From assembly GCA_028293005.1 (NCBI GenBank), contig JAQGLH010000278.1:1-7105 (forward strand): DNA of 7,105 nucleotides, in the 5' to 3' direction. Both the position numbers and the translations under genes were made by a program. Positions 1 to 6,102 of the stretch are shown piece after piece. The notes under the pieces are model-generated. The model searched no databases. It worked only from the letters and a program-made list of their open reading frames with translations, and had not been told where the DNA came from. The DNA comes from Alphaproteobacteria bacterium (GTDB taxonomy: Bacteria; Pseudomonadota; Alphaproteobacteria; Sphingomonadales; Sphingomonadaceae). How positions within the stretch are numbered: position 1 is the stretch's first letter; every line of letters begins with the position of its first letter.

Positions 1-821
1 CGCGCTTCGGGTCCTTGTCCGGGCACCCCGATCGACCACATCACCGCATGGCCCCGCGCGAAGCTGAACGTCCCTTGCGCCTGCGGTTCGGGATCGGCGA
101 GATGCGCGCCGGGGGAGAGCGCTTGGCTGCGGTTCGAGCGCTGCTGAAGCACGTCGACGAACGAGCGGTGGACGGTCTCGAAATGATAGTAATCGAGGCC
201 GTTCTCGAACTGGAATTTCCAATTGGCGTCGAACGTGTAGCTGACCGAGCCCGGCACATATTCGAGCCCGTCGGGGGCTTGGTCGGCGACCAGATCGATG
301 AAGATGCGGGCGTCGCCGAGATGCTCCTCAAGGCTCGGAACGTCGGACGAAAGGCTCGCGAACAGCAGGCCGCGGTAGCTCGCGAAGCGCGCGACGGGCA
401 CGAGATCGTGGCTTTCCCGGTCGAACGCCTCGCCATATTGGCCGAGGTCCTGACGCGAGATGCCGACGTTGCGTCCGCGGCTGTCGTAGGCCCAGCCGTG
501 ATATTGGCAGACATGGACCTTGCTGTTCCCCTTGCGTAGCGGACAGAGCAGGGTGCCGCGATGGCGGCAGCTGTTGAGGAAGGCGGCGGCGATTCCGTCG
601 GCTCCGCGCGTCACGAGCACCGGCTGGCGGCCGATCGTCGTGGTGAAGAAGTCGTTGGGCTTCGCGATCTGGCTTTCGAGGCCGATATAGATCCACGTGC
701 CCTCGAAGATCCGGGCGATCTCGAGATCGTAGAGATCACGATCGACGAACGCCTCCCGCCGCACCCGGAAAATGCCCTCGTCCAGACGATCGTCGATGAG
801 TGAACTGATATCCGGCGTCAC
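1..821 (-). CDS. Rieske ring-hydroxylating oxygenase, large (alpha) subunit, benzoate-dioxygenase type; 3' end cut by window edge
   Basis: This is the N-terminal 273 residues of a terminal oxygenase alpha subunit (family length about 420-450). The Rieske [2Fe-2S] ligands are C85, H87, C105 and H108 (C-x-H-x17-C-x2-H). The catalytic domain begins with ENGLDYYHFETVH, giving bridging D210 and iron ligands H213 and H218; the third ligand (Asp) would lie beyond the edge. The family adds O2 to an aromatic ring using electrons from a separate reductase, in the cytoplasm. The start is GTG at 821, with GAGGAG 6 nt upstream; the nearby ATG (824-826) is followed by AAG TGA and cannot be used. The start is supported because all metal-site residues have the same numbers as in the second alpha subunit at 4768-6102. 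It lies 48 bp after the permease at 870-2240 on the same strand, so it is probably co-transcribed with it. Substrate unknown; anthranilate-, salicylate- or halobenzoate-type oxygenases are also possible. Confidence 0.93.
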   Translation of the reverse strand, partial: MTPDISSLIDDRLDEGIFRVRREAFVDRDLYDLEIARIFEGTWIYIGLESQIAKPNDFFTTTIGRQPVLVTRGADGIAAAFLNSCRHRGTLLCPLRKGNSKVHVCQYHGWAYDSRGRNVGISRQDLGQYGEAFDRESHDLVPVARFASYRGLLFASLSSDVPSLEEHLGDARIFIDLVADQAPDGLEYVPGSVSYTFDANWKFQFENGLDYYHFETVHRSFVDVLQQRSNRSQALSPGAHLADPEPQAQGTFSFARGHAVMWSIGVPGQGPEA

Positions 822-827
822 TTCATT

Positions 828-833
828 CTCCTC
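828..833 (-). promoter_or_regulatory. Shine-Dalgarno that fixes a GTG start
   Basis: GAGGAG on the minus strand lies 6 nt before the GTG at 821. An ATG in between (826-824) is only 1 nt from the SD and opens a two-codon frame ATG AAG TGA whose stop overlaps the GTG. The GTG is therefore the functional start of the oxygenase subunit. Confidence 0.7.
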
Positions 834-869
834 GCTTGCTCCAGCCCTCGGCGCGCGCCGCGGACGTGG

Positions 870-2240
870 TCAGGCCTGGCTCTCGAGCGGCACGCGACCG
901 CCAGTCGTCTGGCCGCAGACATTCACCTGATAGGCGCCGCGCAACAATGCCACGGCCGCAACCGACACCAAAAGCGGAATCGAAAGCGCGATGCACAAGA
1001 TTTGCGGACTCGCCCCCCGCGTCATCATCATGCCGATGATGAATGGGCCGGCCATGCCCCCGAGCCGTCCCGCGCCGAGTGCCCACCCGACCCCCATCGC
1101 GCGCACTCTCGTCGGGTAGATCGACGCGCTGATGCCATGGAGGTTGTTCTGGAAGCCGGCCATGAAGAAGCCGATGAAGAAGGAGATCAGGTGCAATGAC
1201 GTCAGCGGGGCGCCGCCGAGGAAGCCGAGCCCGGCCATGAACGGGATCGCGACCGCGGGCATGAGGATGATCGGGCCAAGCCCGACGCGGTCGGTGAGCC
1301 GCGCCGCCGCCACCCCGCCAAGCGCCGCGCCGACGAACATCAAGGAGGTGGCAAGCGCGGCTGCCTTGGGATTGAAGCCGAGGTCCTCGATCAGGGAGGG
1401 CATCCACGACAGCAAGGCAAAGGCAGTGGTCGAATTGGCGATGTACATCAGCCAGAGCAGCACCGTCATGCTCCGCAGAGGCCCCGCGAACAGTTCGCGA
1501 AGCGCCAATTTCTCGCCGCCGCGCACCTCGTTGACGATCCTCGTGCCGGCGGCGATCTCGAGATCCGGCCGCATCAGCGCCGCGAGACGGGTCGCTTCCT
1601 GCTGGCGTGCTTTTTTATCGCTCGCCGCCAGATATTGGATCGACTCGGGAAGCGCGAAAACGAGGATGCCGGCCAGGATGAGCGGCACGATGCCGCCGAG
1701 CAGGAAGATGATTTCCCAGCCGTAGCGGGGGAGCAGCCAGGCCGAGACGATGCCGCTGCCGATGCCGCCGCAGACATAGCCGACGTACATCACCGACACG
1801 GCGGTCACCCGGAAGCGCCTGGGGGCGAATTCGTTCGAGAGCGCGACCGCATTGGGAAGCACGCCGCCCACGCCGACACCGACGAAGAAGCGGATTACGA
1901 GCAATTCGTCGACGCTGCTCGCCACCATTGTCGCCAGGCTCAGCACGCCGAACAGCAGCATGCCGAGGATGATCGCGAGCTTACGGCCGATCTTGTCGCC
2001 GAGCATGCCGAACGTAATGCCGCCGATAAGCAGGCCGAGCAGCTGAACGCTGAACACGGGCCCCATCGCCGCCTTTTCGATCCCCCATTCGGCGACCAGC
2101 GCAGGCGTTGCGAAAGACAAGGTGACCTGGTCGTAGCTGTCGACCATCGTCACCAGGAACATCAGCGCCATCACTCGTTTGGCGATCGACGAAACTGCGC
2201 CGCCCTCCGAGATCGCATCGATCGAAACGCTAGCGGACAT
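870..2240 (-). CDS. MFS permease, aromatic acid:H+ symporter (AAHS) type, copy 1
   Basis: A 456-residue inner-membrane transporter with the expected 12 hydrophobic segments and a hydrophilic central loop at about 200-255. AAHS/MFS marks seen: the TM1 acidic pair D34 and D37 (D-S-Y-D here, usually D-G-x-D in PcaK/BenK); loop 2-3 motif G-D-K-I-G-R-K at 81-87; R117 followed by a glycine-rich TM4 and LPNAVALSNE; LPES at 198-201; T-D-R-V-G at 316-320; and YPTRVRA then a Gly-rich TM11. The family imports aromatic carboxylates (benzoate, protocatechuate, hydroxybenzoates) with protons. It is a paralogue of the permease at 2391-3755, aligning without gaps through the N-terminal third, and sits directly upstream of an oxygenase gene. 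The start ATG at 2240 has no Shine-Dalgarno of its own. The only in-frame upstream ATG (2273) is followed at once by TGA. Substrate not predictable. Confidence 0.93.
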   Translation of the reverse strand: MSASVSIDAISEGGAVSSIAKRVMALMFLVTMVDSYDQVTLSFATPALVAEWGIEKAAMGPVFSVQLLGLLIGGITFGMLGDKIGRKLAIILGMLLFGVLSLATMVASSVDELLVIRFFVGVGVGGVLPNAVALSNEFAPRRFRVTAVSVMYVGYVCGGIGSGIVSAWLLPRYGWEIIFLLGGIVPLILAGILVFALPESIQYLAASDKKARQQEATRLAALMRPDLEIAAGTRIVNEVRGGEKLALRELFAGPLRSMTVLLWLMYIANSTTAFALLSWMPSLIEDLGFNPKAAALATSLMFVGAALGGVAAARLTDRVGLGPIILMPAVAIPFMAGLGFLGGAPLTSLHLISFFIGFFMAGFQNNLHGISASIYPTRVRAMGVGWALGAGRLGGMAGPFIIGMMMTRGASPQILCIALSIPLLVSVAAVALLRGAYQVNVCGQTTGGRVPLESQA

Positions 2241-2271
2241 CAGGCATGCCGCTCGTCTGGCTGTCGGTCAC
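2230..2271 (-). promoter_or_regulatory. Possible 13-codon leader ORF overlapping the permease start
   Basis: GTG at 2271 opens a 13-codon frame (VTDSQTSGMPDVR) ending at TAG 2232-2230, so it overlaps the first 11 nt of the permease gene in another frame. It has a strong Shine-Dalgarno, GAGGAGGGG at 2283-2275 (AGGAGG 5 nt from the GTG). The permease ATG at 2240 has none, so its translation may be coupled to this short ORF. It could instead be the leftover 5' end of a lost gene. Expression is not shown by the sequence. Confidence 0.35.
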
Positions 2272-2299
2272 ATTCCCCTCCTCAGTGTCTGTGGCGCGT

Positions 2300-2320
2300 G
2301 TCCGCTTCGCTTTGGCGGAC
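2300..2320. repeat. Inverted repeat, 6-bp arms, 9-nt loop
   Basis: GTCCGC (2300-2305) and GCGGAC (2315-2320) are perfect inverted arms in the gap between the two permease genes. In the minus-strand transcript the hairpin lies 16 nt before the strong Shine-Dalgarno at 2283-2275. There is no T-run after it, so it is a poor intrinsic terminator. It could affect mRNA stability or translation, or be chance. Confidence 0.4.
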
Positions 2321-2347
2321 TTGGTCGTTTCGAGCCGATCGTAAGCA

Positions 2348-2363
2348 GCACCGGGTAAGGTGC
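2348..2363. repeat. Small inverted repeat after permease copy 2
   Basis: GCACC (2348-2352) and GGTGC (2359-2363) flank a 6-nt loop, about 28 nt downstream of the permease stop codon on the minus strand. No U-tract follows, so it is not a convincing terminator. At most it is an intercistronic RNA hairpin. Confidence 0.25.
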
Positions 2364-2390
2364 AAAGCGTTTCATGCGGACGTTCAGGGA

Positions 2391-3755
2391 TCAACTTCCG
2401 GACGCCGCGCCATAGGTTTCGCGCGCGCCGTGGACGTTCACCCGGTAGATGCCCCTCAGCATCACCACCCCGACGATCGACACCAAGAGCGGGGTCGACG
2501 CAGCGATGAACACGGTCTGCGGGCTCGCGCCGGCGGAGATCAGAACGCCGATGACCGCCGGTCCGATCACGCCGCCGATCTTGCCCGCGGCCATCGCCCA
2601 GCCGACCCCCGTCGCGCGGACCGCGGTCGGATAGATCGAGCCGCCGATCCCATGGAGGCTGTTCTGGAAGCCCAGTGCGAAGAAGCCGGTCATGAACGTA
2701 AGCAGATAAAGCAAGATCATTTGGGAGCCGCCGAGGAAACCGATGCCGGCGACGAACGGGATCGCGATCGCAGGCATCGCGACGATCGGCCCCAGGCCCG
2801 AGCGGTCGACCATCCGGCTCATCACGACGCCGCCGAATGCGGCCCCGGCAAAGGTCAGCGCCGTCGCGAGCGCGGCGGGCTTGGCGCCGAAGCCCAATGT
2901 CCCGACCAGGATCGGCAGCCACGAGATCAGCCCGAAGGCGGTGGCCGAATTGGCGAGGTACATCAGCCAGAGCAAAAGCGTCATTGGCCTGAGCGGGCCG
3001 GCGAACAGCTCGCGGACGCCTGGATGCGCGATCGACGCGGCCTCGTTCACGATCCGCGTCTCGGGCCCGATCGCCAGGTCGGGCCGCATCAGCGATGCCA
3101 GCCTCGTCGCCTCGCGCTGTCTCTTCTGGTCGCCGCTCGATGCCAGAAACCGGATCGATTCGGGCAAAGTGAACTGGAGGAAGCCGGCGAGCAGGACCGG
3201 GAACAGCCCGCCCACCCAGAAGACGATTTCCCAGCCGAAGCGCGGGATCAGCCAGGCCGAGACGATCCCTCCGCCGACACCCCCGCAGACGTAGCCGATA
3301 AACATCAAGGAGACCGCGGTCACCTGATAGCGGCGCGGCGAAAATTCGTTCGACAGCGCGATCGCATTGGGAATGACTCCGCCGACGCCGAGGCCGACGA
3401 GGAAGCGGATGACGAGCAATTGGGTGATGTTCGTGGCCAGCACGGTGAGCAGGCTGAGCAGCCCGAAGAAGAGCAGGCCCGAAATGATCGCGAACTTGCG
3501 CCCGAGGCGGTCGCCGATGGCGCCGAACAGGATGCCGCCGATCAACAGCCCGAACAGCTGGACGCTGAAGACCGGCCCCATCGCGCCTTTTTCGATGCCC
3601 CATTGCGCGACCAGCGCGGGCGCTGCGAATGCGAGCGAGATCTGGTCGTAGCTGTCGACCAGCGCCACCAGGAACATCAAGGCGACGACTCGCTTGCTGA
3701 TCGCCGAGATCGAACCGCCGTCGGCAACGGTTTGAAGCGAAATGCTAGCGCTCAT
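2391..3755 (-). CDS. MFS permease, aromatic acid:H+ symporter (AAHS) type, copy 2
   Basis: A 454-residue, 12-segment transporter of the same family as its downstream neighbour. D34 and D37 (D-S-Y-D) lie in TM1 and G-D-R-L-G-R-K at 81-87, exactly the positions in copy 1. The RFLVGLGVGG/IPNAIALSNE stretch, LPES, V-D-R-S-G-L-G-P and YPTAVRATGVGW segments are also shared. The role inferred is proton-driven uptake of an aromatic acid. An in-frame GTG two codons upstream (3761) would add Val-Gly. ATG 3755 is preferred because it gives MSAS at the N-terminus like copy 1 and keeps all motifs in register. Its TGA overlaps nothing downstream; 150 bp separate it from copy 1. Its ATG overlaps the TGA of a short upstream ORF as ATGA. 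The two copies have diverged, most in the central loop and C-terminus, so they may differ in substrate. Confidence 0.93.
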   Translation of the reverse strand: MSASISLQTVADGGSISAISKRVVALMFLVALVDSYDQISLAFAAPALVAQWGIEKGAMGPVFSVQLFGLLIGGILFGAIGDRLGRKFAIISGLLFFGLLSLLTVLATNITQLLVIRFLVGLGVGGVIPNAIALSNEFSPRRYQVTAVSLMFIGYVCGGVGGGIVSAWLIPRFGWEIVFWVGGLFPVLLAGFLQFTLPESIRFLASSGDQKRQREATRLASLMRPDLAIGPETRIVNEAASIAHPGVRELFAGPLRPMTLLLWLMYLANSATAFGLISWLPILVGTLGFGAKPAALATALTFAGAAFGGVVMSRMVDRSGLGPIVAMPAIAIPFVAGIGFLGGSQMILLYLLTFMTGFFALGFQNSLHGIGGSIYPTAVRATGVGWAMAAGKIGGVIGPAVIGVLISAGASPQTVFIAASTPLLVSIVGVVMLRGIYRVNVHGARETYGAASGS

Positions 3756-3802
3756 TCCCACTCGACCGGCACGAGGCTGCTCACCACACGCTTACCCGTC
3801 AA
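3752..3802 (-). promoter_or_regulatory. Possible 16-codon leader ORF coupled to permease copy 2 (or tail of a lost gene)
   Basis: A short frame from TTG 3802 reads LTGKRVVSSLVPVEWE and stops at TGA 3754-3752, overlapping the permease ATG as ATGA, the usual layout for translational coupling. GGAGG (3813-3809, within GGGAGGGG) lies 6 nt before the TTG. GTG codons at 3787 and 3784 are alternative starts. The frame stays open upstream of the TTG but there uses codons rare in GC-rich genomes (ATA ATA, AGG), so only the last 16 or so codons look gene-like. It may be a leader peptide or the C-terminal remnant of a deleted gene. Confidence 0.35.
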
Positions 3803-3829
3803 AAAACCCCTCCCGGTTATTATGTTCTC

Positions 3830-3851
3830 AGCTGCCGCTTCGAGGGCTGCT
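3830..3851. repeat. Imperfect hairpin upstream of the permease leader
   Basis: AGCTGCC (3830-3836) and GGCTGCT (3845-3851) pair at 6 of 7 positions, and the loop contains CT-TCG-AG, which can extend the stem past one bulged G at 3837. A wider pair, CCGGTT (3813-3818) and AACCGG (3856-3861), encloses it, and its 3' arm on the minus strand touches the Shine-Dalgarno at 3814-3807. This could be an operator, an RNA fold controlling translation, or chance. Confidence 0.35.
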
Positions 3852-3861
3852 CTGGAACCGG

Positions 3862-3997
3862 CTATCCGCAAGGATGGTAATGGACGTCTGGCGCCGCGCA
3901 AGCCGTTTCCTGTCAGTCTGATGCCCGCTCGATCGACGGCCCCCAGGCGCAGCTGGGCGCGCGCTTTTCCGAGACCTTTGTGAAACTCTGTTCCGGT
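3862..3997. other. Intergenic region between methyltransferase and permeases, no gene seen
   Basis: No convincing coding sequence is seen. It contains a weak hairpin, CCCAG (3942-3946) and CTGGG (3953-3957) with a 6-nt loop, about 40 nt after the methyltransferase stop, without a U-tract on the minus strand. It also contains the palindrome TCGATCGA (3929-3936). No clear sigma-70 promoter for the permease operon was found. The operon may use an activator-dependent promoter here or be read through from the methyltransferase. Confidence 0.4.
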
Positions 3998-4612
3998 TCA
4001 GGCGAAGCGGCTCACTTCGATGCCGCTGCCGAGCGGCAGCAGGATGGTCTGCTCGGCCAGCGCGCGGACATGGTCGCGGTAATGGTTGGCATCGACGCGA
4101 AACATCTCGGGCTCGAGCATATTGTCCGCGACGACGTAGGCGCCGGATGCGAGCTTGGGCCGGACCGCGTCGAGGCAGGGGATGTAGAGATCCTTCCACA
4201 AATCGATCAGCACCAGATCGAATGGGCCGTCGAGCCCGCCGATCAGCTCGACCGCGTCGCCGGTCCTGAACTCGACGAAAGCGGAGAGGCCGGCGCGGCT
4301 CGAACGGTCGCGGGCATAGGCCTGCTTGTCGGCGGCGATGTCGAGGCTGATCAGCTTGCCGCCGGTCTCCCGCGCCGCGGCACCAAGCCAGATCGCCGAA
4401 TAGCCGTAGGAACTGCCGAGCTCGAGGATGCGCCGCGCGCCCGCGCCGACGGCGAGATCGTGGAGGAAGCGGCCGGTGCTCTGCCCGACCGGGATCAGCA
4501 GCTCGTCGACCTTCGCCATCACCTGCTCGGGCGGCAATTCGCGCATCAGCTTGTTCTCGACGGCAATCCGTTCGTCATATTCGCGCAGCACCGCTTCGAT
4601 CTGCTCGTCCAT
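3998..4612 (-). CDS. Class I SAM-dependent O-methyltransferase, catechol O-methyltransferase-like
   Basis: A 204-residue cytoplasmic Rossmann-fold methyltransferase. SAM-binding motif I is ILELGSSYGYSA at about 62-73; the acidic residue ending beta-2 is D91 (LISLD). The segment FDLVLIDLWKDLY (131-143) followed by ADN (162-164) matches the animal COMT pattern DHWKDRY...ADN. By analogy D137, D163 and N164 would bind Mg2+ and K140 would be the catalytic lysine. This suggests methyl transfer to one hydroxyl of a catechol-type compound. The family also includes caffeoyl-CoA-type and other O-methyltransferases, so the substrate is uncertain. The start is ATG 4612, with AAAGGGAAG just upstream; a TTG at 4669 would add 19 residues but lacks a clear ribosome site. 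It is divergent from the dioxygenase operon across 155 bp and 242 bp ahead of the permease block on the same strand. Confidence 0.85.
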   Translation of the reverse strand: MDEQIEAVLREYDERIAVENKLMRELPPEQVMAKVDELLIPVGQSTGRFLHDLAVGAGARRILELGSSYGYSAIWLGAAARETGGKLISLDIAADKQAYARDRSSRAGLSAFVEFRTGDAVELIGGLDGPFDLVLIDLWKDLYIPCLDAVRPKLASGAYVVADNMLEPEMFRVDANHYRDHVRALAEQTILLPLGSGIEVSRFA

Positions 4613-4683
4613 CGCTTCCCTTTCCGGCTTGCTGGCGATCGATGCTAGTCGCGTGTCCGCATGGTGCAAGACGTTTCCTGCAT

Positions 4684-4713
4684 TTGACTCGCGGGTCCCG
4701 CCACGACTAGATT
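4684..4713 (+). promoter_or_regulatory. Candidate sigma-70 promoter for the dioxygenase operon
   Basis: TTGACT (4684-4689, 5 of 6 to the -35 consensus) and TAGATT (4708-4713, 4 of 6 to the -10) are separated by 18 nt. They would give a start site near 4720 and an untranslated leader of about 48 nt before the alpha-subunit ATG. A prediction by eye only. Confidence 0.35.
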
Positions 4714-4722
4714 CTGCCTCTA

Positions 4723-4739
4723 GGCGCCGATCGAGCGCC
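4723..4739. repeat. Inverted repeat just downstream of the candidate promoter, possible operator
   Basis: GGCGC (4723-4727) and GCGCC (4735-4739) flank CGATCGA. It sits at about +3 to +19 of the predicted transcript, where a repressor could act, or it could form a small RNA hairpin. Arms of only 5 bp in GC-rich DNA are weak evidence. Confidence 0.3.
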
Positions 4740-4767
4740 GTCTCATGGCTACGGAGCGGACCGCGCG

Positions 4768-6102
4768 ATGCACATTCAGGACCTTGCCTCGAAGATCATC
4801 GACAAGCCAGGCGAGACCTTCAAGGTTCATCGTTCGCTGTACACGGACCCGGAACTGTTCGAGCTCGAGATCAAGCATATCTGGGAAGCGACCTGGATCT
4901 ACATCGGCCACGACAGTCAGATCCCGAACAACAACGATTATCTGACGACGGTGATCGGGCGTCAGCCGGTGATCATCAGCCGCGGCCCGGACGGCAAGCT
5001 CAACGGCTTCATCAACGCCTGCTCGCACCGCGGCGCGATGGTGTGCCGCAAGCCGCACGGCTCGGCCAAGATCTGGGCGTGCCCCTACCATGGCTGGGTC
5101 TACAACAATCAGGGCAAGCTGCTCGACGTCAAGCAGGAGAGCGACGGTGCCTATCCCGAGCATTGGTCGAAGGATCAATATGGCCTGACGCGGGTGCCGC
5201 ATGTCGCGAGCTATCACGGGTTCATCTTCGCGAGCCTCAACCCCGACGTGCCCGACATCGAAACGCACCTTGCGGCGGCGGCGCCGTTCCTGGAATTGTT
5301 CTCGCGCCAGTCGGTCGATGGCCTCGAGGTGCTGCGCGGCCATTCGGTCTACACGCACCGCGGCAACTGGAAGATGCAGGCGGAAAATGGCGTCGACGGC
5401 TATCATGTCGACATCGTCCACGCCTCCTACTTCCGGCTCGCGCAGGAGCGCGCCAAGAAGGTCGCTGCCGCCGGCGGTACCGACAACGTCAAGGCGATCA
5501 AGGTGGATCTCGAGAACACGCTCAACGGCAATTACGACCTTGGCAACGGCCATGTCATGATCTGGACCGACATCCCCAATTTCCGCGACCGCGCGCTCGG
5601 CATGCAATATGATGCGATCGTCGAGCGCGAGGGCGAGGTCCGTGCCAAATGGATGGTCGGGCGCCTGCGCCAGGTGCTGGTCTATCCCAATTTCATCCTG
5701 TTCGACGGCATTTCGACGCAGCTTCGCTCGTGGCGGCCGGTCGCGCCCGACCAGACCGAGGTTCATGCTTATTGCATCGCGCCCAAGGGCGAGCCCGACG
5801 AGGCGCGCGAGCGGCGGGTCCGCCAATATGAGGATTTCTACGGCGCGAGCGGGATCGCCACACCCGACGATCTCACCGAGTTCGACGCCTGCCAGAGCGG
5901 CTATGCGGGCCGCAACGCCGAATGGCAGGATTTCGACCGCGGCATGGCGCGGCGCATCGTCGGCGCCGACGATCAGGCCAAGGAATATGGTTTCGCGCCG
6001 GCGGTGAGCGCGGGCAGCATGGCCGACGAGACGCTCTATCACGGCGAATATCGCCAGTGGCTCAAGATGATGACCGAAGGTTTGCTTCGTGAACAAGCCT
6101 GA
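4768..6102 (+). CDS. Aromatic ring 1,2-dioxygenase, large (alpha) subunit, benzoate/toluate type (BenA-like)
   Basis: A complete 444-residue terminal oxygenase alpha subunit. Rieske centre ligands are C85, H87, C105 and H108 (ACSHRGAMVC ... CPYHGW). The mononuclear iron site is AENGVDGYHVDIVH with bridging D210 and ligands H213 and H218, and the third ligand is expected at the Asp pair 367-368 (ATPDDLTEF). Wording across the protein closely follows BenA: DPELFELEIKHIWE, GRQPV, SHRGAM, GWVYNNQGKLL, CIAPKGE, RQYEDFYGASGIATPDDL. The predicted reaction is O2-dependent cis-dihydroxylation of an aromatic carboxylate, with electrons from a reductase not encoded here. The ATG at 4768 has GGAG/GCGGA-type ribosome sequence at 4753-4760. 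The stop overlaps the beta subunit by 14 bp, implying translational coupling. The relationship to BenA is strong; the exact substrate (benzoate, substituted benzoate, anthranilate or other) is not certain. Confidence 0.95.
   Translation: MHIQDLASKIIDKPGETFKVHRSLYTDPELFELEIKHIWEATWIYIGHDSQIPNNNDYLTTVIGRQPVIISRGPDGKLNGFINACSHRGAMVCRKPHGSAKIWACPYHGWVYNNQGKLLDVKQESDGAYPEHWSKDQYGLTRVPHVASYHGFIFASLNPDVPDIETHLAAAAPFLELFSRQSVDGLEVLRGHSVYTHRGNWKMQAENGVDGYHVDIVHASYFRLAQERAKKVAAAGGTDNVKAIKVDLENTLNGNYDLGNGHVMIWTDIPNFRDRALGMQYDAIVEREGEVRAKWMVGRLRQVLVYPNFILFDGISTQLRSWRPVAPDQTEVHAYCIAPKGEPDEARERRVRQYEDFYGASGIATPDDLTEFDACQSGYAGRNAEWQDFDRGMARRIVGADDQAKEYGFAPAVSAGSMADETLYHGEYRQWLKMMTEGLLREQA

Noticed and set aside
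15..803. Open frames on the plus strand across the first 800 bases
   Set aside because: They lie opposite the partial oxygenase alpha subunit, whose minus-strand translation carries all the Rieske ligands. They are shadows.
2230..3603. A 457-codon open frame on the minus strand in a different frame from permease copy 2
   Set aside because: It is Arg- and Pro-rich with no domain pattern and overlaps a well-supported permease. Only its last 14 codons (the short ORF at 2230-2271) are of interest.
3819..3824. CATAAT on the minus strand as a -10 box for the permease operon
   Set aside because: It matches TATAAT at 5 of 6 positions, but nothing like a -35 lies 16-18 nt upstream. The implied start site would fall inside the Shine-Dalgarno at 3814-3807.
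1635..3983. A 782-codon open frame on the plus strand opposite both permease genes
   Set aside because: Its product is a low-complexity mix of D, E, R, H, Q and A, with two similar halves that simply mirror the two paralogous permeases on the other strand. It is the normal antisense shadow of GC-rich membrane-protein genes.
4613..4669. TTG at 4669 as start of the methyltransferase
   Set aside because: The extra 19 residues add no family similarity, and the ATG at 4612 has a purine-rich ribosome site directly upstream.
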